From Isoperla grammatica (taxonomy: Eukaryota > Arthropoda > Insecta > Plecoptera > Perlodidae): a DNA stretch of 64,000 nt. Below are positions 1 through 12,358 of this stretch, in pieces (position 1 is the stretch's first letter; every line of letters starts with the position of its first letter). Both the position numbers and the translations under genes were made by a program. Below the pieces are notes generated by a model. The model did no database searches and had not been told where the DNA came from. It saw only the letters and a list, made by a program, of their open reading frames with translations. The stretch is taken from NCBI GenBank assembly GCA_945910005.1, contig OX246746.1:33691305-33755304 (forward strand), given 5' to 3'.

Positions 1-78
1 TGTCTTTTGTAGTACAGTTATTTAGATATAATATCAATAAACAGAGAATAAAGTGACAGTTATTTTGTTCCCATGCAG

Positions 79-275
79 GCAGTTGAAGTGCTGAAGTCTG
101 CCAGACAACTGGACTTGGTAATCAGGAAGGCTGCTGGTCTCGACTTGTTCCCTGGAGAGTCTTCAGGTTACAACAGCTCCGCTAGTTCTGTCAACGGGGA
201 TATGAGTCCCCGGTGGGGGGACACCAAGCGGCTCTCAATCGTCAGGGAGGAAGCCATGTCTGAAGGGGATGAGAG
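79..275 (+). CDS. Whirlin/dyschronic-like PDZ scaffold, internal exon (end of a PDZ domain)
   Basis: Internal exon between a CAG acceptor (76-78) and a GT donor (276-277). It reads open in phase 0 and ends in phase 2. The first residues, AVEVLKSARQLDLVIRKAAG, are the last helix and strand of a PDZ domain. An acidic Ser-rich linker follows, ending near KRLSIVREEAMSEGDE. Whirlin, harmonin and fly Dyschronic are multi-PDZ scaffolds of stereocilia, cilia and synapses, and this PDZ end followed by a long disordered linker fits them. The family call rests mainly on the next exon. The preceding exons, which hold the rest of the PDZ, lie before the window. Other PDZ proteins remain possible. Confidence 0.75.
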
Positions 276-689
276 GTAGGGTTCGTTCAGGACGTGACTC
301 ACAGACTCACTAAGTTAACGGGTTTTTAGTGATATCCTGAGAACGATTCAAGATTTTGAAAAAGTGATTCCTATGCGGAATTTGGTTTGTATCAGCTAGA
401 ATGAATTTTAAAACTGTTATATATTGTAATTGTTACAACTTTCATTTCAATAATACAATCATCCTAAGTGAATGAATGAATTAATCAATTAATTAGTTAC
501 ACAAATAAAAACAAGCAAAATAGTTTGTTAAAAACATATCCAGAGGTTTTCAGAAAAGAGGATGCTTGGCTAGATAGGTTGGTACAGTAACGTCGCACGT
601 AGGTTTTGCTCGGTCACATTACCAAAATGTCACAAAGAGATTTTAGAGAGTTTTGCTTGAAAATAATGAGTGTGTTGGTTTTCTTTTAG
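276..689 (+). other. Intron 1 of the PDZ gene
   Basis: 414 bp, GT-AG, AT-rich. No other feature is seen. Confidence 0.6.
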
Positions 690-951
690 ATTGAACCAAA
701 TGGATCGTGCCAACTTGTTCCGAGGCAAGCAATGGACGCAGCGGGACAAGAACGGGGATGATTGCATTACCGAGGGTAAGCCGACCGTCATCCACATACG
801 GAGCAGCAGTGAGAATGACCTCTACAATACGGGTAGCAACGGCAAGCTGGCTGAGATATGCATGATATCCCAGCAACAAGAGACGACCACGGTCATTGTA
901 GAAGTGCACAGGAGTGAGCTGGATGATAACGGAGTACCACGAACACACAAT
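690..951 (+). CDS. Whirlin/dyschronic-like scaffold, internal exon with VEVHR motif
   Basis: Exon from acceptor TTTTAG (ends 689) to donor at 952-953. Its first base completes the Arg codon begun by the previous exon (phase 2), and it ends in phase 0, so the two join without a break. It encodes 87 further residues. The segment TTVIVEVHRSELDDNGV resembles the linker of vertebrate whirlin, where FVMVEVHR is followed by an acidic DVN-type stretch. That recalled match is the main basis for choosing whirlin/dyschronic over other PDZ proteins. The rest is polar, low in hydrophobics and probably disordered. The open frame on the opposite strand is a shadow. Confidence 0.75.
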
Positions 952-1755
952 GTAAGAACTCGATTCATTTATTAGTCATTGCTCCTCAAACAGCCCCATG
1001 TCAAGTTTTAAGAAGTACGGTGAATTAATGTGATAACTGAACCTGTCTCGAGGTAGATATTATTATCCTGTCACCAAGTAGACTTTTTGGCCTATTTTTT
1101 AGACTAATAGGTATTCCTGAATGAGTTGTAGATATTTATATCTTTTAGCCACTTGAAGTATTAAATTAACTGTGATTTAGGAATAAGGTAAACTGACCTA
1201 ACAGACCCCAATATTTAGGGGTCTCGAGTGTACGACGTGTATCATTGGGTGTATGCAGCAGTGTCAGCCCAGGATTTTATCCCGGTAGTGCTTTGTTTGT
1301 AGTTGGATATTTTCTTGTCGATTTTGTAAAGAGCGGTGTCTGGGGCAGAGCCCCAGCGGCCAGAGGCTTCCTTTCACACATTCTTCGACTTCCCTGCTCC
1401 TGATAACTTTCCTGAATTCTTTTCTGCTCCAGTTTCCGTCTTAGTTTTTATTCATTTATCTACTCTTTTTCTTCTGTCATCGGATTGTTCAGTTTCTTTG
1501 TGACGTGTTGTCTTCCCCTGGAATCTTCTTCTTCCGTCGTTCGCTTCTCCTGGTTCTTCGCCATCTGTACATTACTTCTTCTCTCTTCTGCTTCTCAGGA
1601 CTATCATAATTTCTTCTGCAGTCCTCGGTGCTTCTCGCGATCAATTTCTTCTTTGCCTTCTTCTCTTCTTCGTCTGGTTCTTTATTTTCTTTGCACAATA
1701 GAGGTATTGATAGTTTAGTTTGCCATTTGACTATAAACTACAACTTTTGTTTCAG
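952..1755 (+). other. Intron 2 of the PDZ gene with long pyrimidine-rich tract
   Basis: 804 bp, GT-AG. From about 1385 to 1690 the + strand is strongly T/C-rich, forming an extended polypyrimidine tract before the acceptor of exon 3. Small open frames here are composition artefacts. Confidence 0.55.
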
Positions 1756-1989
1756 GGCCAGCTTTCCAAGAATTTGTCCAGCAATTCGTTTGCCAGTGCG
1801 AGCTCCAGCAGCAGCCTTGGTTCAGCTCTAAGCGAAGAGCTGCAGAGAAGAACACAGCGCAAAGAAACAGACTCGTCCCGGGAACAGAGGAGGAAGACGT
1901 TGCTACAAACAGTCGACGAAGAGAGACACCAGAAACTGATGAACGAGTTCAAGATGGCGCACAGAAAGATGTTCAAGTCCACAGACAAG
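1756..1989 (+). CDS. Whirlin/dyschronic-like scaffold, internal exon (Ser-rich and charged helix)
   Basis: Exon from acceptor TTTCAG (1750-1755) to donor GTAGGT at 1990. It is 234 nt, phase 0 at both ends. It begins GQLSKNLSSNSFASASSSSS and continues into a highly charged segment (SEELQRRTQRKETDSSREQR, then RHQKLMNEFKMAHRKMF), probably a long helix. No domain is recognised. Phase fits both the preceding exon and the next one at 27789. The following intron is about 25.8 kb and full of mobile elements. Confidence 0.7.
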
Positions 1990-2480
1990 GTAGGTGGATC
2001 TTAGCTCAACCTTGTCGCAACAGACACGAGGTAATACTCTCCTCCACCCCCCAAACTACCTCACGCTGAACTTAGCTCAACCTTGTACTTATGATTCGTA
2101 TCGTACTCGATACCGGCCACCTGCCGGTGACGGTGGCGGTGATTCCTCAGTCTTAAAGGTAAATGCTGGGATTGAGCCCTACTTACAGCCCTCAGACATT
2201 CCTTCCCAACCATCCAAACACCCCAACATACCTAGCTAGCTGGTTAGGCACCATGTCTGGTGTGCACCCTGTAACGGCTATTCCTACAAAAAGTTATTAT
2301 TTTGTATAGTTCCCCACAATGGAAGCGGCGTTACTGCACCAATACAGAATGCAACAGAGAGTTGCAGCGAGGCAGTTAAAAATCAAACATGAGTACGTGA
2401 TTATACTTTCTCTAATTATTATTAATGAAATCGTGTTATCAGTATACTGACCCCAACCCAGCTTAAAGCATACCAACCTC

Positions 2481-5400
2481 ATAGACGGTCAGCTATCCCC
2501 CCAAATTCAACAGAATGGTCTCACTCGGCCGGACCAGCCGAGAGTAAGCTCAAAAAATTCGTAATTTTAAACTGATTACAACAAAGGCAATCCGGAAATC
2601 GAAATCAGTAGCTTTTACTTTTTATAGCCAAAAAACGGCAAAAAACGGCAAAAAGAATTATTTAAATACTACAAGACTAGTTGACTGATAACGCTGTTAA
2701 AGGTGTCTAACAATTTGTTATTTTATGTAAAGTTAATCAAAAGTGATTCGAAAATGGAAATCGCTACAATTTGGCACTGGGAGCATAAAAACGGCAAAAA
2801 CGGAACACATTTCAGTTAGAAGACCAGTTGACCGATAACACTGGAAGAGGAGTCAAACAACTTGGAATTTCGAACTGAATGTAGCCAATAACAAATAATG
2901 TGAAGTTAGAAATATAATCACTGTCATTAAAACCAAGAAACGGCAAAAAAGGGCACCAATGTATCATATAGAAGACCTATCGATCGATTACACTTAGACT
3001 GGTGGCACGAACTCGATATTTTAGAACGAATTCAGAACAAATAAAGCGACCATCAAAATCAGCAGTGCTTTGCTTGGTCTTTAGAACAAAAAGTTATAAA
3101 AAAAGGCATACTAGCCAGTAGCCTGTCCCCTTTGCTAAAAAATTCAAGACAATGGTCTCACTCGGCCAGACTCGGGAGTGGGCTCAAAAAATCGTAATTA
3201 TTACCTGATTGCATTAAAGACAACGCGGAAATTGAAATTGGTAGCTTTCACTTTTTACATAGAAATAATGGCAAAAAGGGCAATTTATGAACTACATTAC
3301 CAATTAATGATAATGCTAGTTAGGGCGGCAAAAAATTGAAATCTTAAGAGATCGTGAAGAAAATGTTATCCAAAATTTTTAAATAATAGCGTTGGGCATT
3401 GGGAAAAAAGGGGGGGGGGCATAAATGGACCATTTAATATTTAGTTTAAGTTACCGATTAACTCCAAGTAACCGCTTACATTGCATGGAAGAGATGACAA
3501 CACATATGTCATACTTAAAGCAGAATATTAAACAAATATTGTGAAAGTTGAAATCAAAAGTATTTGGCTTTTAGTAAGAAATGTGTTATGTAGATTATAC
3601 AAAACCAGTAAAATGATAACGCTAGGTAACAAATTCTCTCAATTCTCTCACCTCTCAATCTTTAAGTATCCCACTCCCATTTGACTTTAGCTGGTGACTG
3701 GAAAATGGTTCAGTAGTGGTAGTGCTATCCGATGGCTTGTGACAAAACCAGCCCCTGAAGAGGTGCTGGAATTGATATCGTGAAAATGCAAACACTGTTT
3801 CACAGCTAAGTGTCAGTGCAGTGATTTGAAGCTTAGCTACAGACTTGTATTTCTGTGAATACCAGTGCAAAGAGGTGCAAGAAGAGACCTTGCATCCAGT
3901 ACCTAAAAGAGGAAACTACTGCAATAAGAATAGTGGCCCGATTTCTAAAGTATACATACATAATATTTAAGCCCTCATTACACTAAACTTGATAAAATAT
4001 ATTTAAATAAAATGTAGTTTTTGCGTTACCAATGCGACTATATGTGAATGAGTTTCTGTTCTAGTGATTCTCAAAGCACGGAAAATATTTAACAAGGAGG
4101 CGAAGAGGATAACCTATTTTAAGTAATGAATGAAAACTTCATATTTTGAGCCTATCCACTCAGTAGCATGACTGATTTTTAGTGAGAGATTTTAATTTAA
4201 AGCGACTGAGCCAACCCTATAGCCTCCGAACCCAACTGACGAGTGAGCGATAACCAACTATAAAGATATATATTTAAATACAAAATATGTGAATCAGTGG
4301 TTGGACAGTGCGAACACCTGCGGGCAAATATCAGAATCAACAAGGATGATTTCAGAACATCTTTGAATTTATTGAGTGCTTCCTTGCTAGGATGGCTCCA
4401 AAGTCACCGATGTATTTCTTCTTTACAGCGAAGTTGGACACAATAGGTACAACTTGTATTTGTTGTCCCACATGTGTGTTTTGATAAATTGTATTTACAT
4501 TGGTGTTTCATTTACTTGTATAATAATATAATATCATGATCTAACATCTACATAATTTGATGCTTCGTACTCGTAGGTGTACAATTACTTTTTCAACAAG
4601 TTTACACATACACATGGCCAGGCCATAGAAATTTAAAATATGCCGAACATTGGTGTTTTATACACTACACTACACAAACCGTCTAGAACTTACGGAGTTA
4701 TATTGATGGAACACATGCCGTCCATATATTTTCCTTGTATTTGATCTTTTAAATAATTGGAAACAATAAGCCTATTTTGATTTTTTCGTTTTCGTGTAAA
4801 TAAAGATCATATAAATATTGACCAACGGCGTTCATAATCATGTCCAATGATACATTTTTCTTCCTACCCAATTATTTTTCCCTGCAAATAGTATTTCCAT
4901 TTAATTAAATGTGACCTTCTTGTCGTTCTTCAAGCACTTGGAATAAGACCAACAATTTGAGACTTATCTTTCATGGCAGTTTCCAACTGCAATTGGGTTT
5001 ATTCTATTTTTGCGAAAATAATAGCACTAATAATCTTATAACCAACCCCCCCCCTCCCCCCCCCCCCCCTTTATGACCATTTTTGCCCTTTAGGATATGA
5101 AAGGTAAACGTTAATAGTTTAGATGTTCGCACGATGCTTTTAATCGCATTTGTTGCCTTCTCTCCCAGATAGTCAGTCAAGCGATCTAAAAGACAGCGGT
5201 GCCTTTCTGGTACCCTTTTTCATCCACCGGTAATGCCTAAAGGCACATATATTGAGTTTCACATTATTTCTTTTACATCATGTTTAAAATTTCAAATTAG
5301 CCTACCTCTTTCATTATTACTGGCAGTTAGTCTATAAATTGTGCCAATTTTTTTTTTACCGTTTTTTAGGATCTCAACGCTTAACTCTGCAGATTTCCAT

Positions 5401-5652
5401 TTACGCATTATTGTTTCTTTATTTTTTAAAAATCGAATTTTTTGACACCTTCCCCAGCGTAATCACTCAATTGGTCTTGTACTTAATAAATTTACGGGTT
5501 TTTGCCGTTTTTTGGCTATAAAAAGTGAAAGCTACCGATTTCGATTTCCGGATTGCCTTTGCTGTAATCAGGTAAAAATTACGAATTTTTTTAGCCTACT
5601 CTCGGTTGGTCCGGCCGAGTGAGACCACAAAAGTGCGTAGCTGACCGTCTAT
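2481..5652. mobile_element. Foldback-type element with long subrepeated inverted arms
   Basis: The two ends are inverted copies: the left begins ATAGACGGTCAGCTA and the right ends TAGCTGACCGTCTAT. Similarity runs inward about 170 bp, including the phrase GGCAATCCGGAAATCGAAAT. A second diverged copy of the left arm lies at about 3116-3290. Inside each arm a motif of the type AAAACGGCAAAAA then TTGACCGATAACACTG recurs every 150-200 bp. Homopolymer G (3410-3419) and C (5046-5069) tracts sit at roughly mirrored places. No transposase frame and no clear target duplication is seen, so the superfamily is unassigned. Confidence 0.6.
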
Positions 5653-6866
5653 CAGATCGTTTTCCACTGCCCCTTTCATGCACGAAAACGATAACGAAAC
5701 TCAACAGACTCCTGGCGTTCTTTCATACATTTTTAAATGCAGTATTTTGCTGAGATCCGCTTATATTAAGTGTGCAAAAGCCTCATAAGTCACGCTCGCT
5801 GTGTTAGGATGTTCCAGGCATCAAAAACATGATCGCAAATGATCCCTGATGGATCTGTTTCAAGTAGATGGTGGGAACTAGTGAAGTTGGTACTTTTGGA
5901 CTCGGCTACGTCGTAAGCATGAGAATACTTACGTTGTGGCAACTTTATCAATACCGCTATCTATGACAATGATCTCGATATCGATTGCACCTGATTATCA
6001 AATACCTTTCTAAAATAATACGGGAAGCTCCCGTCGATTTCTGGCGACAGCCTGGCCTAGCGGCTTGAGGTAAGTACTTGGTGAATTATCGACCCGATGA
6101 AGTTCACTCGCTGTGCCGGCTTCTTTTATCGACTGAAATCCCGGTACTGATTCAGCACCTCTTTCTAGGCCGATATGCGTGAAACGTTGTGTTTAGCTTA
6201 TTTACATTTGTTTTCTATAATTTACTGTATTACATATTATTTTGTTGAGGTTATGTCAAACTATACACGTATTTTTAGCTTTAAATTAATATTCAATGCA
6301 GGTCTAGGCCTAAATATCCCCTCCCCCTAAAGGTCTTATGTCTAGACCTTCACAGCGTTAGCCCTACTAGGCCCAAACGTTTTCGGTCAATGGCATTTTT
6401 AGGTTATAAACAAAAACAAAAGACGATCACAACATGGCCCAGGTCTACTGGATTTACTCCTAGTGGAGTAAGCGATCTAGTGGACCTTGAACATGGCCAT
6501 TCAGAATGGAATATACTTTACTGGCAAGACTGTCAATGATTATTGATAAAACGTAAAGAATAAACAGTGCACATTTTAATATGTTGGCTAAACCATACCC
6601 GATTACCAGAAAATCCTTCATTTACATGTTGGTATTATAAGAGATTAACTACAAACTTCATGTAGGCGATATTCTATTTATTTCCACTCCACTTTGATTT
6701 GAATCGCGCGCGTTTTGTGACCTCAAGCCGCCAGGTTCGCTGCAGTGCTGTGTCGCCATGCGCTCAATGTTAAATGGGTCCAGTTTACTGTATTATTTAA
6801 GTAAGGTATTTGTGATTGTGGCGCGTAGGTTGGTTTGACGCATATTAGCTCTCTTGAGTTGGTATT
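5653..6866. other. Intronic stretch, no gene seen
   Basis: About 1.2 kb of mixed sequence. The phrase AAGCGATCTAGTGGACCTT near 6471 has a relative near 27650, suggesting an old dispersed repeat. Nothing coding is recognised. Confidence 0.4.
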
Positions 6867-6870
6867 ATAT

Positions 6871-7788
6871 TGTCATGTAAAAGTTGGTACTTTATAACTT
6901 TTACAGGTGTAGTCTCCTTGGTGATTTATGGATATCTTGATTGTGTCAGTTTGTCATTTGCCGGCTTATTTCACAATTAAGGTATGCGCTGTGCTGGCTA
7001 TTTCGTCAGCCCAGCTCCACTGCTACGTCCGGGGTTGTTGACTCGTGTGTTCAGTTATTACAGTATTGAGGGCAATGATTGCAGCAACTTCGCTGACTAC
7101 TCGGTTTAGGAGGGCGCTGGTTCGGTGGTGACGTCAGTAGAGCCTGGCCCCACTCATCTGTGATTGTTATGGGAGGGGGTCGAACCGAGTAGTCTGATTG
7201 GTAATTTATGACTTAGTACAGCCGGCGTAGGGCAAAGAGGGGGTGACTGGGGTATGACGTAGGAAAGTCTAGGTGCGAGGAAGCACGTGTGTAATTCGGG
7301 GCATTCAATCATGGAACGGAAGAGGAGGTAGACCTGTGCCAAGGTGGAACGGTGGAAAGAACGACGGAAGACCCAGAGGGAAGGACATGGAGGCCGATCG
7401 TGGACCAGAACGACGGAGCCAAGCCACGACACGGGGTCGGAGTCAGCCACCGGGAAGCCAAGGTATAGGGGTTACTACAGCTACCCTCTAGATAGGAAAG
7501 TTAAGTCCATCAGACCTGGAATGCCCATAGACAGATTCGCCATAACTCAGCCACGTAGGATAAATGTGTATTCTAATAAATTGCGGTTCCTCTATTGTTT
7601 GAACCAAAGTCTTGTCAATCTAAGACCTAAACTGCCTGAATTGGTATGTCCCGATCCCTATGATGTGAGAACCACCCCTAGAGCTACGCCCCAGTATTTC
7701 TACGGGTCCGTCGACTTTGGAGTCCGTGGGTTCGAGGCCGAGCCGACGGAATTGGATGGATGTCACGGTAGGTTCTCGCTATCTAACA
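6871..7788 (+). repeat. 5' LTR (918 bp) of the non-autonomous element
   Basis: Begins TGTCATGTAAAAG, ends CTATCTAACA. It carries an open frame from 7344 that runs past the LTR end to 7850 (168 codons). The same frame is present in the other LTR but ends differently there. It resembles no protein I know. Confidence 0.85.
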
Positions 7789-10347
7789 AATGGTGGAGGC
7801 ATGCCGGATCCAATTTGCTTTATGACAAATTGGTTTATCACAGGACTTAGTTTTGTGACAGATTGTTTTATGATCTAACATATGGTGAAAGCACCGTTGC
7901 AAAACTTAGTTTTGTGTATTTGGACTCCCAGGTCAGGCAGTTTTTTTTTGTCCAGTTTTTTTTTCTGAATAAATTTTTTTTATTTTAATTATTATATCGT
8001 GGCTATGAGTCTTTGCTAGTTTGTCTAGGTAGGTCAGGAAGTGTTCATTCATCTCTGTGCTGTTTTGCTGTGTGTGCAGTGGCATCGCGTTTCTGTTGAC
8101 GTCATTAGTTCTTGTAGAGTCATGAATTTTTCCTAGAGAACATGTTACACGGTGCTGTTTAAGAAGTCCATGCTATGTTTTGTGTAATGCATGTGGTGAA
8201 GTATTGTTAACTAGGTTTTTATGTGTGGCTTTCAAGTGATAAGAGCTCGGCAGGTCCTGTTGTGAACTTAGGATATGGTCAACGGTAGGGCGGTGCTGTT
8301 TTTGCGATATTCCAAGTCTTAGCTCACAGTGATGAATGATGGTTGTGTGTGTTTGTGTGTATATTTGTGTGTGTATGTGTGAGCGTGTTCTGTCGTTTCG
8401 TGGATTGGGCTTTGTCGTGCTTGCGCGATGAACCTCGTTACAGGTGCAGTGGGCGACGTGATTGGCTCGGCGTAGCATCGTCGCGCTTGCTCTCACTGCG
8501 TGGCGGAACAGGCTGGTGTGTTCTTGGAGTGTGTTCGCTTGTCTCTCTCTTGGTATGTCGAGTATTGTTCTGTTCTATATACTGTTTTCTCTTCTTTTTT
8601 TGGGGGAATGTGAGTTGTTTCTTGTGTCATTGAGCGCGGCTCTACGCACATCAGCAGTTTGCTCGCATGAAGAAGGCTATAGTTGATAGCTGGGCAATCA
8701 CTTTCTTGTATGTGTACCGTGTAGTGTGTATACATGTAAACATGTGTATATGTGCGTGTGTTTTGAGTGCATGTTTTTTCTTTGGTTTTATGGATGTTCT
8801 TGTTTTGAATACGTGTAGTATTTGGTGACTCAGGTTCCGTAAGGGTTGGTTTTTCGACAGGGGTGTCCATGTTGGTTTATTGTTTAAGCGTTTTAGGTTT
8901 ATGTTCTTTAAGGTTTATGGTCTTCTACCTTTTATACTCCCTTTATCGCCTTGCAGTGGTAGTTTAGGGGGGACGTATGATTAGTTTATTGTTGTATTTT
9001 TAAGTTTAATTTAGAAATATTTGTTTAAGGTATTATTTTTATGTTGTTGTTCGGACATCCCTGTAGTTGCTTGCGCTCTCCCTACCTATAGGGGGGGAGT
9101 GTTTGTGTCATGATGTTGGTGGTTTTACGTGAGCTGGGGTCATCACATTCTACATTAGTCATGTTTCATTATTTTTTCTATGGTGATACTGATTTTGTTT
9201 GGCTGTTGCCATAATGGTATTTAGGTTCCTTTTGAAATCACATGAGCAAATTATGTCATTGTTTCAAGTTGGGTTTTTTGGAAGTCGATTTATGTAATTC
9301 ACATTCACGTGTTACGTGGTGAATTCATCAGTTTGCTCATGTGTGCCGTGACACGTCACGCGTGATTCTTTGCTGTACGTTGGCGGCTCTCTGAGGAGAG
9401 TAGGAGGGAGTGAGAGGAAGGCATAGTTTCACTATTGTGCTGACGACTATCGTCATGACTCACTACTATCTGGAGTGCTTCTCGGAGTGGTTTTGTCTCT
9501 CGCGTATTTGTTGATGTTTATATCGAGTTGAACAAATCAAGGTCGCTCCGTTGTCAGCTGTTCTGTATGACAGGAGGCATATGATGGAAACTACCCACTT
9601 TCCGGGGCAGTGTTTCTTTGGGAAACGGCAGTAATGTTATCGTCTGCACAGTAGTGTAGTAATGTAGTAACTTGGTAGTTTAATAGCGTTATTAAATGTA
9701 TGTAGATTCACATGATATGCAATGGTGTCTGGAGGGGGATGCAGGTGCAGGAATACCATTCTGCTCGTGTTTTTTTTGTGTTCCAGTATAACTTGCATCT
9801 CCGCGGTCTGTGTTCGAACCGTCGATCTGTTGGCTTGGGTGGATTGGCTGCCGTCAGCGGGTCGGCGGGAAGACAACTCCGAGCCGAGGAATTGTTCGAC
9901 TCCGGAGTCCATTGTATTGAGGAGGAACCGTACATTATGTATTGTCTTTATTATCTTTCATGAAATTATGATTATTTTATTTATTGAAGTATGAGTTTTA
10001 ATTTCTCTTTATCTATGTTTTCTGGTCATTTCATCGTTTGCGGAGCGTGATCTCTAGGCCGTACTGTGAATGTTATTCGGTTTCAGGTGTGTGCACAAGG
10101 GGGCTGAGGAGATCATGACTCATAGTAGCTTCATTTTAGAATGTATATGGCTGAGGAGTGAGGAATTTGACTATGGGTCCTGGTGAATTTTTCGTATTTT
10201 GTACAGGGGGTGGGTTGTTTAATTTCAAATTATTTGTAATTTTGCTTACGTCATACATCCGATGCCAAATTTGGCTATCACTTTGTTTTCTGGCTTTCCA
10301 TAAATCACCCTACGATTCGGGGTCGAATCTTATCCGGGAGGGGCGGA
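7789..10347 (+). other. Non-coding interior of the LTR element
   Basis: T- and G-rich on the + strand, with a GT-rich microsatellite near 8343-8385. No conserved retroelement domain was found in any frame. The polypurine tract is at its right edge and the primer-site candidate at its left edge. Confidence 0.6.
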
Positions 10348-11265
10348 TGTCATGTAAAAGTTGGTACTTTATAACTTTTACAGGTGTAGTCTCCTTGGTG
10401 ATTTATGGATATCTTGATTGTGTCAGTTTGTCATTTGCCGGCTTATTTCACAATTAAGGTATGCGCTGTGCTGGCTATTTCGTCAGCCCAGCTCCACTGC
10501 TACGTCCGGGGTTGTTGACTCGTGTGTTCAGTTATTACAGTATTGAGGGCAATGATTGCAGCAACTTCGCTGACTACTCGGTTTAGGAGGGCGCTGGTTC
10601 GGTGGTGACGTCAGTAGAGCCTGGCCCCACTCATCTGTGATTGTTATGGGAGGGGGTCGAACCGAGTAGTCTGATTGGTAATTTATGACTTAGTACAGCC
10701 GGCGTAGGGCAAAGAGGGGGTGACTGGGGTATGACGTAGGAAAGTCTAGGTGCGAGGAAGCACGTGTGTAATTCGGGGCATTCAATCATGGAACGGAAGA
10801 GGAGGTAGACCTGTGCCAAGGTGGAACGGTGGAAAGAACGACGGAAGACCCAGAGGGAAGGACATGGAGGCCGATCGTGGACCAGAACGACGGAGCCAAG
10901 CCACGACACGGGGTCGGAGTCAGCCACCGGGAAGCCAAGGTATAGGGGTTACTACAGCTACCCTCTAGATAGGAAAGTTAAGTCCATCAGACCTGGAATG
11001 CCCATAGACAGATTCGCCATAACTCAGCCACGTAGGATAAATGTGTATTCTAATAAATTGCGGTTCCTCTATTGTTTGAACCAAAGTCTTGTCAATCTAA
11101 GACCTAAACTGCCTGAATTGGTATGTCCCGATCCCTATGATGTGAGAACCACCCCTAGAGCTACGCCCCAGTATTTCTACGGGTCCGTCGACTTTGGAGT
11201 CCGTGGGTTCGAGGCCGAGCCGACGGAATTGGATGGATGTCACGGTAGGTTCTCGCTATCTAACA
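10348..11265 (+). repeat. 3' LTR (918 bp) of the non-autonomous element
   Basis: Direct copy of 6871-7788 with no difference noticed by eye. It is followed immediately by the ATAT target duplication. Confidence 0.85.
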
Positions 11266-11269
11266 ATAT

Positions 11270-12358
11270 GTTTGTCTCAATCATGATGGTATCATGGTAG
11301 TCTTGCTTGGCACACACGGAGAGAGATAATGGGTACGAGATCTTGAATCGTTATCTCGTGCGCGACTATATCGAGCTGTTATCGCTCCAATTGTTTTACT
11401 CTTACTCGGCGGAACGGAATGCAAACCTTTCTCTCACTTCAGCTAAACAAACACGCTGTACTTATATTACCTACCACTCTTGTTTTGTGTACTTATGCTC
11501 ATTTGCCTCCCGAACGGTTACTTCTTACTTCATACACAAAATGTTACTACATTGAAAATCTGTCATTTCTACAGTCGCGGTCACCCGGACATCGACGGAA
11601 ATCTTTGCGTCGATCGTAGATTTACATGGTTTGGACATTCCTATTTGGAGGGATTGTCGGCGCGACTTGTTCGTTCAACAAGATCCAAGTCAGTTCCTGG
11701 AATCGTTTAATAGACTAGAATCAATGTTTTATTTGGATGATTGTTTTTTATACTTATCCCTGATATAGATTAGACCACCGTAATCTTGACACTTTCGACA
11801 TTCCCAGTGGACAGAGGCAGGTAGGAGTTTATTATGGTGACATAGTTTACGAATTTCGTTTTTAACATCTAACAAGGTGGTGAATTGGTGTCTTTATAGC
11901 GGTGTTAATCTTTTTCTATTTTTGGCTACTCTGGGACTAAGGCAAATGCAGAGGCTAAGAACAGGAACACAATATACACAACACAATGTACACAATGTAC
12001 AAGGAACACAATGTTACAGCTTTTTACCAATTATGTATCAGGCATTTTGTAGGTTACTTATATAGGTTACTCCTTTTTGCCAAATACTGTAATAATTAAA
12101 CATAATACTTTTTTAGGGTTATGAATTACAACACCATTGGGATTAATTTACACCAAAACAATGTTTTTACCATTAAATTATTAGAGGTGCAAGAAAATCA
12201 GTTTAGTTACTGAGTGGGTAGACTCTAAATGTGAATTTATTTATTTATAGTATTATAGGCCCTACATTTGATGTGATGACTCTTATAATGGGATGTCAAC
12301 AATGTTTTTCTTTATGGAAAACACGAGATAGTAGAAGCGCAAGATGTATGATTTTGGC
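11270..12358. other. Intronic stretch, no gene seen
   Basis: About 1.1 kb with a short CACAATGTA-type simple repeat near 11970-12015. No recognisable coding or mobile sequence. Confidence 0.4.

Larger units (their letters stand above)
6871..11265 (+). mobile_element. Non-autonomous LTR retrotransposon (large non-coding type)
   Basis: Two direct repeats of 918 bp (6871-7788 and 10348-11265, offset 3477) start with TG and end with CA. They look identical by eye. The element is flanked by ATAT on both sides (6867-6870 and 11266-11269), a 4-bp target duplication. A purine tract, GGGAGGGGCGGA, lies directly before the right LTR, and a primer-site candidate, TGGTGGAGGC, lies 2 bp after the left LTR. 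The 2.56-kb interior has no gag, protease, RT or integrase. It therefore looks like a recent insertion of a LARD-like element that needs a partner's enzymes. Confidence 0.85.

Noticed and set aside
6050..6125. tRNA-like A box (TGGCCTAGCGGCTTGAGG), possible SINE
   Set aside because: No convincing B box at the right distance and no tail or flanking duplication.
7154..7450. 98-codon minus-strand frame present twice (also 10631-10927)
   Set aside because: It is duplicated only because it lies in the two identical LTRs, and it has no recognisable domain.
8343..8870. Several Cys/Val-rich or His/Thr-rich frames on both strands
   Set aside because: Caused by GT-rich sequence in the non-coding LTR element.
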